Origin: Emticicia sp043780375
GTDB lineage: Bacteria > Bacteroidota > Bacteroidia > Cytophagales > Spirosomataceae
Assembly: GCF_043780375.1 (NCBI RefSeq)
Contig: NZ_JAYWCU010000173.1
Span: 1 to 64,000 of the forward strand
Length of the DNA: 64,000 nt
Direction: 5' to 3'
Under the pieces are notes generated by a model. The model was not told the origin of the DNA, ran no database searches, and saw nothing but the letters and a program-made list of their open reading frames with translations. Shown here piece by piece: positions 53,169 through 61,506 of the stretch. Position 1 is the first letter of the stretch. Every line of letters starts with the position of its first letter. The translations under genes and the position numbers were made by a program.

Positions 53169-53372
53169 TGAAAATTAGTTTTGGTCAATTTGGAAAATTG
53201 CTATACAAGATAAATCGTAAAGTTCGGAATTTCTTGGCTATGAACAAGTGAATTGTTGAAAACCCAATTTTATTCAACCATTCCACTCCAAAATCATTCA
53301 AGTTTATTCCTCAAAATTTAAGAAAACATTTCTTTTTCTTGTATCTCAAATCTCCGCATCCCGTATCTATTT

Positions 53373-54068
53373 TTAGCAATTTTTGCTATTCACATCACAA
53401 ACCTCACCAACTGCATCGGTAGGTTGCATTTCTTGAGCTACTTTTTCTAAAGTTTCTAAAAATACACTCGTAGGTTGAGCTCCGCTGATACCATATTTAT
53501 TGTTCAAGATAAAAAATGGCACGCCAGTCACGCCCAAACCTTGGAAATGTTTTATTTCTTGAGTGACCTGATAAGTAATTTCTTCATTTGATAAAACGCT
53601 TTCGGTCTTCTCACGATTCCAGCCAAAGTCTATCATAAAAGTTATTAATTGCTCTTTTTCAGAAAAGTCAATTCCATCGGTAAAATAGCCTTTAAATAAT
53701 TTTTCTTCTAAGGCTATTTGCGTACCGTCTTCACGGGCAATGTGTAGTAACTTATGCAACGGAATCGTATTAACTGCTTTTGGCATTTTATCAAAATTGA
53801 AGTCAATACCAACCTTCTCTCCTACCCCAATTACTCTTTCAAAAATCTGCTCAATTTGGTCAATGCTACCAAATTTATTGGTAAAGTATTCATCACGAGA
53901 AATGCCTTCAACAGGAATCGTTGGGTCAAGTTGGAAAGGATGCCAAGTAATCTCAACAGGCTGACTATCAAAGGCTTCAAGTGCTTTTTCTAAATGTTTT
54001 TTTCCAATATAGCACCACGGACAAGCTACATCTGATACTATATCTATTTGCAAAGGTTTGTTGTTCAT
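53373..54068 (-). CDS. DsbA-family (FrnE-like) oxidoreductase
   Basis: The 231-residue thioredoxin-fold protein has the active site VACPWCYIGKK (Cys16, Cys19), typical of FrnE-like 2-hydroxychromene-isomerase relatives. There is no signal peptide, so it acts in the cytoplasm. A cis-Pro region GVTGVPFFIL follows. Members catalyse disulfide exchange or polyketide-related isomerisation; the role here is not known. It is the only gene between prmA and the mannose-1-phosphate guanylyltransferase on the minus strand. Confidence 0.9.
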   Translation of the reverse strand: MNNKPLQIDIVSDVACPWCYIGKKHLEKALEAFDSQPVEITWHPFQLDPTIPVEGISRDEYFTNKFGSIDQIEQIFERVIGVGEKVGIDFNFDKMPKAVNTIPLHKLLHIAREDGTQIALEEKLFKGYFTDGIDFSEKEQLITFMIDFGWNREKTESVLSNEEITYQVTQEIKHFQGLGVTGVPFFILNNKYGISGAQPTSVFLETLEKVAQEMQPTDAVGEVCDVNSKNC

Positions 54069-54130
54069 CTATATAATTGTTTTAACAACTAAACCTTTGA
54101 ATTTATAATTTGGTTCAAAAAATATGGGCA

Positions 54131-54163
54131 CAAAAATAGGGATTCAACATTTTGAACCCCTAT
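54131..54163 (-). terminator. Terminator after the mannose-1-phosphate guanylyltransferase gene
   Basis: On the minus strand ATAGGGGTTCAA pairs with TTGAATCCCTAT (G-U once) around AATG, followed by TTTTTG. It ends the 54190-55263 gene. Confidence 0.75.
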
Positions 54164-54189
54164 AAAATTATTATTTTCTATCGAAAAAT

Positions 54190-55263
54190 CTATACAAATT
54201 CCTTACCTTTTGTAGTTGCCGTTGCCACAAATTCTTTAACTTTTTGCTCGTCTTCTTTCTTACAAATCATCAAAACATTATCAAACTCGGCAACGATATA
54301 GCCATCTAAACCTTTTACAACCACCAATCTATCTTTTGGGGTCTTGATGATACAATTTTTAGTGTCATAAATCATCATATTGCCATCAAGAACATTTTGA
54401 TTTTCGTCTTTTTCTGAAACTTCATACAATGATTTCCATGTACCTAAATCTGACCATCCAATTTCAGAAAGCACCACATACACATTTTCGGCTCTTTCCA
54501 TTACACCATTATCAATCGAAATGTTTTTGCATTGCGGATAGGCTCTATTCAAAGCATCGGCTTCTCTGTCAGTATAAAAATCGCCCTTAATCTCTTCAAA
54601 AGCCTCGGCCATTTCGGGCAAAAATGCTTCAAAACATTTCTTTATAGTATTTATATTCCAAATAAAAATGCCTGCATTCCACACAAATTCACCACTTTCA
54701 ACAAACTTTACAGCCCAATCGGCAGTTGGTTTTTCGGTAAAAGTTTGAACTCGTTTAATATCACCTTCCGATTCTGTAAACTGAATATAGCCATAACCAG
54801 TATCAGGGCGTGTTGGCTTAATACCAAGTGTAACGAGTACATCATTTTTTGCTGAAAAATGCAACGCTGTATTGATTCTTGCACGAAACTCTTCTTCTTT
54901 CAAAATAATATGGTCAGCAGGAGCAACCACAATATTGGCATTGGGGTTTTGAGCTGCAATTTTATAGCAAGCATAACCAATACACGGTGCTGTATTTCGA
55001 CGGTTAGGTTCAAGCAAAATTTGGTCATCGCTGAGATATGGCAATTGTTGTTTCGTTATCTCATAATATTCCTTACTTGTAACAATATAAATATTTTCTT
55101 TGGGGCAAACACCTTCAAAACGCTCAACAGTCTGTTGAATCATTGTTTTCCCGATACCCAAAACATCATGAAATTGCTTAGGATTTGTACTACGACTAAA
55201 GGGCCAAAACCTTGTTCCGACTCCCCCTGCCATTATTATTACGTAATTGTTATTTATCATCAC
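54190..55263 (-). CDS. manC: Mannose-1-phosphate guanylyltransferase
   Basis: The enzyme makes GDP-mannose from mannose-1-phosphate and GTP, for surface polysaccharide or glycoprotein synthesis. The 357-residue product has the nucleotidyl-transferase start VIIMAGGVGTRFWPFSRSTNPKQF, EPNRRNTAPCIGYA, FTEKPTADWAVKF and WNAGIFIWN, and the C-terminal SDLGTWKSLYE. The second half lacks a phosphomannose isomerase cupin, so it is the single-function form. It follows the DUF3089 gene by 22 bases in the same direction. Confidence 0.95.
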   Translation of the reverse strand: MMINNNYVIIMAGGVGTRFWPFSRSTNPKQFHDVLGIGKTMIQQTVERFEGVCPKENIYIVTSKEYYEITKQQLPYLSDDQILLEPNRRNTAPCIGYACYKIAAQNPNANIVVAPADHIILKEEEFRARINTALHFSAKNDVLVTLGIKPTRPDTGYGYIQFTESEGDIKRVQTFTEKPTADWAVKFVESGEFVWNAGIFIWNINTIKKCFEAFLPEMAEAFEEIKGDFYTDREADALNRAYPQCKNISIDNGVMERAENVYVVLSEIGWSDLGTWKSLYEVSEKDENQNVLDGNMMIYDTKNCIIKTPKDRLVVVKGLDGYIVAEFDNVLMICKKEDEQKVKEFVATATTKGKEFV

Positions 55264-55285
55264 TACAAGGTATGTTGTTTATTAC

Positions 55286-56326
55286 TCACTGTTTCAAATA
55301 GTTTTCTAAACGTAAAGCTACGTTTTCTCTAATATTCATCCAAAAAAGATTTATATCAGCAACATGCCAAACTTTTGTCTTCAAAAAAGCCCTGCCTCGT
55401 ACATAAGGTTTATTAATCCACAACATTCCTTGATGGCTTTGTGCATCGGCAGCTTGTTTCACAAAAGTATATTTAAGTCCAACCCCGCCTTTGTTTAGTT
55501 CTTTCGATGCAAAATCTTCATTGCATTTCCATGTGAGTGGATTAGTGCAAACGGCTGTACTTAGTCCATTTTTATAATATTCTGGCGTAAAATTTCGGGC
55601 AAATGTATTCCAAGAAACAAAACCACCTATCTCCTCCGCCGATTGACTTGGTTTTATATTCTCGAAAGTATCAGGTTGAGTAGCAATTCCAATTAAATAG
55701 GCTTCTACCAATTGCTTTTGTAGTGGTTTTCCATCAAAATATTCTTTTAACAGACGTTTGGCATGCACTGTTCCCTGACTATGCGAAGCAATTATAATAG
55801 GACGACCTTGGTTCCAATTTTTCAAATAATATTCAAATGCTGCTTTGATATCAGAATACGCCAAATCTAATGCCTGTTTTTTATCCTCAGCATTGGGTGT
55901 AAGAAAACTATAATAATGTGCTTGTCGGTAGCGAGGAGCATAAATTTTGCACGAACCATTAAACGCTGATGCCTGATTCAAAATCGTTGAGTTATCGGTT
56001 TTTTCATTCAATTCTGCATCTTCTACATTTGCATTCCATAAGTATTGATTTTTAGGTTCATAAGTAAATGTTGTTGGATGTAGAAAAAAAACATCTGCTT
56101 TTGCATCGCTTTGTTTTTCTATGATATTCGATTTCAAAGGAGTTTTATCTGCCCTATCTTCTTTGGTTGGCAATGCTGCCCAAGCTTCACTCTGCGTATA
56201 ATCAGGTACTTTTGGAACGTTGGATTGGTCAAAATGAGTTTTAAGAATAACCGAATTTTGAGCATTCCCATTTAACGAAAAAAATGCTACTAAAGAAAAA
56301 ATTGATAGAAAAATCGTCTTTCGCAT
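55286..56326 (-). CDS. DUF3089 alpha/beta hydrolase, secreted
   Basis: The 346-residue product has a signal peptide ending NGNAQ near residue 23 and the DUF3089 domain with KADVFFLHPTTF, AFNGSCKIYAPRYRQAHYYSF and the nucleophile elbow ASHSQGTVHAKRL, the usual GxSxG-like serine site. Homologues are often exported or lipid-linked hydrolases in Bacteroidota. The substrate is unknown. It shares a short leftward operon with manC. Transport of mannose-containing material is a weak contextual guess. Confidence 0.9.
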   Translation of the reverse strand: MRKTIFLSIFSLVAFFSLNGNAQNSVILKTHFDQSNVPKVPDYTQSEAWAALPTKEDRADKTPLKSNIIEKQSDAKADVFFLHPTTFTYEPKNQYLWNANVEDAELNEKTDNSTILNQASAFNGSCKIYAPRYRQAHYYSFLTPNAEDKKQALDLAYSDIKAAFEYYLKNWNQGRPIIIASHSQGTVHAKRLLKEYFDGKPLQKQLVEAYLIGIATQPDTFENIKPSQSAEEIGGFVSWNTFARNFTPEYYKNGLSTAVCTNPLTWKCNEDFASKELNKGGVGLKYTFVKQAADAQSHQGMLWINKPYVRGRAFLKTKVWHVADINLFWMNIRENVALRLENYLKQ

Positions 56327-56409
56327 TGTATATGATTATTTTTTGGTAAAATTGTAACATTTTGATACAAACTAATAATAGTATGCTTGCATATTATTAT
56401 TTTCTTTTC

Positions 56410-56417
56410 TAAGTTTG
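56410..56417 (+). promoter_or_regulatory. Promoter -7 element of the TonB receptor gene
   Basis: TAAGTTTG matches TAnnTTTG and lies 41 bases before the ATG at 56459. It supports that start over the longer in-frame extension, which would begin at 56387, upstream of this promoter. Confidence 0.55.
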
Positions 56418-56458
56418 ACACAAAATTACGTTTTGTTAACCCACTAACCAATATTCTT

Positions 56459-59400
56459 ATGTACAAACTTTCCGTAAAAAAATGTTTGCTTGGAATTTGC
56501 TGCTTACTTATTACTCAGCTTTCCTTTGCTCAAACAAAAGTGTCTGGAACGATTACTGACGCATCAACTAAAGAGCCACTAATCGGTGTTAGTGTTCAAG
56601 TAAAAGGCAAGGTCGTAGGAACTATCACCAACACTAAGGGTGAGTTTTCATTTAGTGTATCATCGGCACCGCCATTCACACTTATAATATCTTCTGTAGG
56701 ATACGAAAGTCAAGAAATGGTAGTTTCTGGAAATAACGCCTCTATCAATATTTCGTTGAAAGAACAAGCAGTTTTAGGACAAGAAGTAGTTGTTTCTGCC
56801 TCAAGGGTTGAAGAATCTGTCTTGAAATCGCCTGCGGCAATTGAGAAAATGGACATTCGTACTATTCGTGAAACGGCTTCTCCATCGTTTTATGATGCTC
56901 TTGCCAACATGAAAGGCATCGACATGACTACTCAAGGTTTATTATTCAAATCAATCAATATGCGTGGATTTGGTTCTACTGGTAATCCTCGTACAGTTCA
57001 GATGATTGATGGAATGGATAACCAAGCTCCTGGTCTAAATTTTCCAGTTGATAATATCGTTGGTATGCCTGAATTAGACGTTGAGAGTGTGGAGGTTTTG
57101 CCAGGAGCAGCATCTGCTCTTTATGGACCAAATGCCATCAATGGCTTGATTTTGATGAATAGCAAAAGCCCATTCTTGTATCAAGGTTTGAGTGCAACGT
57201 TGAAAACTGGCGTAATGAGTGCCAGCAACAGAACCGAGCCTACAACGCCAATGGCAGATTTCTCGATGCGTTATGCAAAAGCATCTAAGAACAATAAATT
57301 TGCTTTCAAAATAAACTTGGCTTACATCACAGCTAAAGATTGGCAAGCGACTGACTACTCAAATCTGAATTTGGGTGGCATACAAAATGGTACAAGAGGT
57401 GCAGGTGTAAAAAACGATTATGACGGAATGAACGTTTATGGCGATGAAGTTCAAGCCAATATGACTACCGTTGCAAATGGACTAATTGCCGCTAAACTTT
57501 TACCGTCAGCAGCATTGGGATTGATTCCAAGTGCCAATGTTAGTAGAACGGGCTTCTTAGAAAAAGACATGGTTGATTATAATACCAAGAGTTTTAAGAC
57601 TAATTTGGCTGCCCATTATCGTATAAATGATAAAGTAGAATTAGTAGGACAACTTAATTATGGATATGGAACAACTGTTTATACAGGAACAGGTCGATAT
57701 TCGTTAAGAAACTTTAACTTGACACAAGCTAAAGTAGAATTGAGAGGCGATAACTTTACTTTAAGAGCATATACAACACAAGAAAGGTCGGGACAATCAT
57801 ACACTGCTGGTTTAGCTGCCGTAGCAATGTTGAACAGTATAAAGCCTCATGCTAATTGGTTTGGCGAATATGTAGGAGCATTTGCAGCAGCACGAGGTGC
57901 AGGACAAGCAGAAGACGCAGCCCACTTGACAGCAAGAGGCGTGGCAGACAAAGGAATGCCGACACCAGGAACTTCAGAATATACTACGCTATTAAACAAA
58001 TTTCGTGATGCAGCCATTGTAGATGGTGGCGGTGGTTTCTTGGATAAAACAAATATGTATCATGCAGAAGGTGTCTATAATTTCAAGAATCAAATCAAAT
58101 TTATTGATTTATTGGGTGGAGCAAACGTGCGTCAATATCAATTAGCATCTAACGGAACGTTATTTGCCGATAAAAAAGAAGGTCGTACAGGCAATATTCC
58201 GATTAATGAATACGGTGCGTTTTTGCAAGCTGCCAAAAGTTTGTTTAGCGACCACTTGAAATTATCTGCTTCGATTCGTTATGATAAAAGCCAAAATTTT
58301 GAAGGATTTTTCACACCACGTTTTTCAGCAGTAGCAACATTCGGACAACAAAACTTCCGTGTTTCATATCAAACAGGTTATCGTATTCCAACGACTCAAA
58401 ACCAATACATTGATTTGAAAACTCCTGCAGGAACTCTGATTGGTGGACAACCCGAATTCGATGCTAGATATAATTTAGCAAGTGGTATCTCTTTAGCAAC
58501 ATTAACTGATTTTTCAAAAAATCCAACAAAATATATCACTGCAGATGTAATAGCCAAAGCACAAGCTTATGCAACGGCAGCCGTAACAGCACAAGCAACT
58601 CCCGCAATTACGGCTGGTGTAACTGCTGCAATTACTCAACAAGTAACAGCAGGGGTAACTGCTGCAATTACTCAACAAGTAACAGCAGGGGTAACTGCCG
58701 CAATTACTCAACAAGTAACAGCAGGGGTAACGTCAGTAATCACACAACAAGTAACAGCAGGGGTAACAGCTCAAGTAAATGCAGCAGTTGCAGCAGGACA
58801 GATTGCAGCAGCAGCAGCAGCAGCAGCTATTCAAGCAGGTGTTGCAAGTACTTTACCAGCGGCATTAGCAACCAATTTAGCCCCAGGTGTTGCAGGTGCT
58901 CTACCAGCGGCATTAGCAACCAACTTAGCCCCCGGTGTTGCAGCAACTTTGCCAGGTGCTCTTGCAGCAAATTTTCAACCCGCATTTAATGCAGAGTTAG
59001 CAAAAGCACTTGCTGCCAACGTTCCAGCAGTTACGGCACAAGTAGCTCCTGCCTATGGGTTAGCAGCATTGCCTAAATATAAGGCTACAGCATTAGTACC
59101 AGAAAAAATAGAATCGTATGAAATTGGTTATAAAGGCCTAATTGCCAAAAAACTATTTGTTGATTCATATTTCTATACAAGTAAATATACCAACTTTATT
59201 GGTGGAACCTCTATTATTGTTCCAATAGCTGCCGCAGGCCCAGGCTTACCTATCGAATCTGGTGCTGGTGGTGCTTCAACTCGTTTGGGTTATTCTCGCC
59301 CATCAAACACAAAAGAAAAAATCACAGCTAATGGCTTTGCCATTAGTGCTAATTATTCATTGTCAAAAGGATTTAATGTGGGTGTGAATTTTGCACAAAA

Positions 59401-59791
59401 TAATCTTAAAGGTTTTACAGCAAGTCCAGAGCAGCAATTTGCAGGTTATAACACACCAAAAAATCGCTATAATATTAGCTTTGGAAAACGCTTGAATAGC
59501 GGTGATAAATTTGGATTTAATGTAAACCTAAGACACCAAGATGCCTATTTGTGGGAAGCAAGTTTCAACCAACCAACTACATCAGGTATCGGTTTCTTTA
59601 GTAACACTACTGTGCCAAAAGTCACCACTTTCGATGCACAAGTAAGTTATAAGCTATCTGCTATGAAAACTATCATCAAAATTGGTGGTACAAACATTGG
59701 TGGCAAACCATACATTCAAGCATTTGGTAGTGCAGCAGTTGGCACAATGTACTATGTAGCCCTCACTTTCGACCAATTATTGAATAAATAA
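56459..59791 (+). CDS. TonB-dependent outer-membrane receptor with repeat-rich insertion
   Basis: The 1110-residue receptor has a signal peptide (cleavage after LSFAQ near residue 25), a CarboxypepD_reg-like domain (about 26-110) with VSGTITDASTKEPLIGVSVQVKG, a plug with RGFGSTGNPRTVQMIDGMDNQ and DVESVEVLPGAASALYGPNAINGLI, and a barrel ending in FDQLLNK. Barrel strands resume near residue 895 with EKIESYEIGYKG. Between them, residues about 690-890 form a low-complexity Ala/Thr/Val segment with a 12-residue repeat (four copies, 721-768) and a 16-residue repeat (four copies, 799-862). Such an insertion should be an extracellular loop. Substrate is unknown. Confidence 0.95.
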   Translation: MYKLSVKKCLLGICCLLITQLSFAQTKVSGTITDASTKEPLIGVSVQVKGKVVGTITNTKGEFSFSVSSAPPFTLIISSVGYESQEMVVSGNNASINISLKEQAVLGQEVVVSASRVEESVLKSPAAIEKMDIRTIRETASPSFYDALANMKGIDMTTQGLLFKSINMRGFGSTGNPRTVQMIDGMDNQAPGLNFPVDNIVGMPELDVESVEVLPGAASALYGPNAINGLILMNSKSPFLYQGLSATLKTGVMSASNRTEPTTPMADFSMRYAKASKNNKFAFKINLAYITAKDWQATDYSNLNLGGIQNGTRGAGVKNDYDGMNVYGDEVQANMTTVANGLIAAKLLPSAALGLIPSANVSRTGFLEKDMVDYNTKSFKTNLAAHYRINDKVELVGQLNYGYGTTVYTGTGRYSLRNFNLTQAKVELRGDNFTLRAYTTQERSGQSYTAGLAAVAMLNSIKPHANWFGEYVGAFAAARGAGQAEDAAHLTARGVADKGMPTPGTSEYTTLLNKFRDAAIVDGGGGFLDKTNMYHAEGVYNFKNQIKFIDLLGGANVRQYQLASNGTLFADKKEGRTGNIPINEYGAFLQAAKSLFSDHLKLSASIRYDKSQNFEGFFTPRFSAVATFGQQNFRVSYQTGYRIPTTQNQYIDLKTPAGTLIGGQPEFDARYNLASGISLATLTDFSKNPTKYITADVIAKAQAYATAAVTAQATPAITAGVTAAITQQVTAGVTAAITQQVTAGVTAAITQQVTAGVTSVITQQVTAGVTAQVNAAVAAGQIAAAAAAAAIQAGVASTLPAALATNLAPGVAGALPAALATNLAPGVAATLPGALAANFQPAFNAELAKALAANVPAVTAQVAPAYGLAALPKYKATALVPEKIESYEIGYKGLIAKKLFVDSYFYTSKYTNFIGGTSIIVPIAAAGPGLPIESGAGGASTRLGYSRPSNTKEKITANGFAISANYSLSKGFNVGVNFAQNNLKGFTASPEQQFAGYNTPKNRYNISFGKRLNSGDKFGFNVNLRHQDAYLWEASFNQPTTSGIGFFSNTTVPKVTTFDAQVSYKLSAMKTIIKIGGTNIGGKPYIQAFGSAAVGTMYYVALTFDQLLNK
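58619..58762 (+). repeat. Four tandem 36-bp repeats in the TonB receptor gene
   Basis: Copies 1 and 2 (58619-58654, 58655-58690) are identical; copy 3 differs by one base; copy 4 differs mainly in its first half. Each encodes 12 residues, consensus VTAAITQQVTAG, in frame. Confidence 0.95.
58805..58825 (+). repeat. GCA microsatellite in the TonB receptor gene
   Basis: Seven GCA triplets in a row encode a run of Ala. Changes in copy number would stay in frame. Confidence 0.8.
58853..59044 (+). repeat. Degenerate 48-bp tandem repeats in the TonB receptor gene
   Basis: Four units of 16 residues begin at 58853, 58901, 58949 and 58997. The first two are nearly identical (LPAALATNLAPGVAGA-type); the last two keep only the spacing and some Ala/Leu/Pro positions. 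Confidence 0.8.
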
Positions 59792-59843
59792 AAAGGAACA
59801 AACAATTTTATTAATTTTCATAATTTTCTTTGGTTTAAGTCAG

Positions 59844-59874
59844 AAAAGAGCTTCCATTTGGAGGCTCTTTTTTT
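59844..59874 (+). terminator. Terminator after the TonB receptor gene
   Basis: AAAAGAGC-T-TCC pairs with GGA-G-GCTCTTTT (one G-U) around ATTT, and is followed by further T. Confidence 0.85.
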
Positions 59875-59910
59875 GTTTGCCCAAATCTTAGAATATTTCT
59901 ATAAAACACT

Positions 59911-59918
59911 TACCTTTG
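59911..59918 (+). promoter_or_regulatory. Promoter -7 element of icd
   Basis: TACCTTTG matches TAnnTTTG. The predicted leader is about 170 bases, the longest in the window, and ends in a G-rich hairpin-like stretch (60060-60095). Confidence 0.55.
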
Positions 59919-60059
59919 TGATTATAAACAATTATTCGTGTCATTTGAAAAAATAATAAGAGGTTTTAAAAAGTCATTGGTAAGCCTTACTATTTGTTTT
60001 TTTATAGTCTTTTTTATTATTAGTCATTAAACCCCAAGACATCAATATAAATATAAACT

Positions 60060-60095
60060 TAGTCTCTCCTTTGGGGGCGGGGAGCTTTTGGAAAA
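60060..60095 (+). promoter_or_regulatory. G-rich hairpin near the icd start codon
   Basis: CTCTCC (60063-60068) can pair with GGGGAG (60078-60083) just before the ATG at 60096. G-rich runs are rare in this genome. It may affect translation initiation, or be a decayed intergenic repeat. Confidence 0.35.
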
Positions 60096-61328
60096 ATGGG
60101 AAAAATTAAAGTTGCAAATCCAGTAGTAGAATTAGATGGCGATGAAATGACTCGCATCATTTGGCGTTTTATTAAAGAAAAATTAATTCTTCCTTACCTT
60201 GATGTGGACATAAAATATTATGACCTCGGCATTGAGTATCGTGATGAAACAAACGACCAAGTAACGATTGATTCTGCAAATGCTATCAAACAATACGGCG
60301 TAGGTATTAAGTGTGCGACTATTACACCTGACGAAGCTCGTGTGGTAGAGTTCAACTTAAAACAAATGTGGAAATCACCAAATGGTACTATCCGTAACAT
60401 TTTGGATGGAACTGTTTTCCGTGAGCCAATCGTTTGTCAAAATGTTCCTCGTTTAGTTTCAAACTGGACTACCCCTATCATCGTTGGTCGTCATGCTTTT
60501 GGAGACCAATATAAAGCGACCGATTTCGTAGTAAAAGGGCCAGGAAAACTAACAATGAAGTTTGAAGGTGCCGATGGTTCGGTACAAGATTTTGAAGTTT
60601 ACAACTACAAAGGTGGTGGAGTTGCAATGGGAATGTATAATACCGACGAGTCAATTCGTGGTTTTGCTCACTCATGTTTCAATGTTGCTTTAAATAAAAA
60701 ATGGCCACTTTATCTTTCTACAAAAAATACTATTTTGAAGAAGTACGATGGTCGTTTCAAAGATATTTTTGAGGAAATTTACCAAGCAGATTATAAATCT
60801 AAGTTTGAAGCAACAGGCATCGTTTACGAACACCGCTTGATTGATGATATGGTAGCTTCTGCTTTAAAATGGAGCGGTTCATTTGTTTGGGCTTGTAAAA
60901 ACTACGATGGAGACGTACAATCTGACTCAGTGGCACAAGGTTTTGGTTCATTAGGTTTGATGACTTCAGTATTGGTTACGCCAGATGGTGAAACGATGGA
61001 AGCTGAAGCCGCTCACGGAACTGTAACTCGCCACTACCGTGACCATCAAGCTGGAAAACCAACTTCAACAAACCCAATTGCTTCTATTTTTGCTTGGACT
61101 CGTGGTTTAGAGTTCCGTGGAAAATTAGATGGCAACCAAGAATTAATTGATTTCTGCCAAGCTTTAGAACAAGTTTGTGTTGAAACTGTTGAATCGGGTA
61201 AAATGACCAAAGATTTGGCTGTTTGTATTCACGGAAACAAAGTAAGCCACGGCGATCATTATCTTTATACAGAAGAATTTTTAGATGCTATTGACCAAAA
61301 CTTAAAGGTTAAATTAGCTTCAAAATAG
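60096..61328 (+). CDS. icd: NADP-dependent isocitrate dehydrogenase (eukaryote-like, homodimeric)
   Basis: The enzyme converts isocitrate to 2-oxoglutarate and CO2 in the citric acid cycle. The 410-residue product starts MGKIKVANPVVELDGDEMTRIIW and has PNGTIRNILDGTVFREP (isocitrate-binding Ser/Asn/Arg), YEHRLIDDMVA (catalytic Tyr/Lys region) and EAAHGTVTRHYRDHQ, which places it in the homodimeric, eukaryote-like subfamily instead of the E. coli type. Length is normal. It has a long leader and ends at a strong terminator. Confidence 0.97.
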   Translation: MGKIKVANPVVELDGDEMTRIIWRFIKEKLILPYLDVDIKYYDLGIEYRDETNDQVTIDSANAIKQYGVGIKCATITPDEARVVEFNLKQMWKSPNGTIRNILDGTVFREPIVCQNVPRLVSNWTTPIIVGRHAFGDQYKATDFVVKGPGKLTMKFEGADGSVQDFEVYNYKGGGVAMGMYNTDESIRGFAHSCFNVALNKKWPLYLSTKNTILKKYDGRFKDIFEEIYQADYKSKFEATGIVYEHRLIDDMVASALKWSGSFVWACKNYDGDVQSDSVAQGFGSLGLMTSVLVTPDGETMEAEAAHGTVTRHYRDHQAGKPTSTNPIASIFAWTRGLEFRGKLDGNQELIDFCQALEQVCVETVESGKMTKDLAVCIHGNKVSHGDHYLYTEEFLDAIDQNLKVKLASK

Positions 61329-61353
61329 TTAATAAACCCTCTATAAAAACCCT

Positions 61354-61385
61354 ACGCCTCGACTGTAACCGTTGAGGCGTTTTTT
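61354..61385 (+). terminator. Terminator after icd
   Basis: ACGCCTCGAC pairs with GTTGAGGCGT (61354-61363 with 61371-61380, one G-U) around TGTAACC, followed by TTTTT. Confidence 0.85.
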
Positions 61386-61506
61386 ATTGTATTTCTGTGG
61401 TACGAAGTTTGCTGTTTTTGATTACTATAACTTATTTTACACAAGTCGGAAGGGCTTAGCGTTACATATAGTGATAATAAAATTGTCGTTCATTCCTAAT
61501 TACCCA

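Noticed and set aside
56387..56458. 24-residue N-terminal extension of the TonB receptor
   Set aside because: It spans the TAAGTTTG promoter and precedes a complete signal peptide beginning at 56459.
58514..58714. Minus-strand Cys/Ser/Tyr-rich ORF opposite the TonB receptor repeats
   Set aside because: It is the reverse reading of the 36-bp tandem repeats, so its repetitive composition is an echo of the receptor gene.
58619..58762. CRISPR-like array
   Set aside because: Repeats are directly tandem with no unique spacers, in frame in a coding gene, and no cas gene is near.
61372..61506. 45-residue N-terminal extension of the T9SS cargo
   Set aside because: It starts in the icd terminator and would place a normal signal peptide internally.
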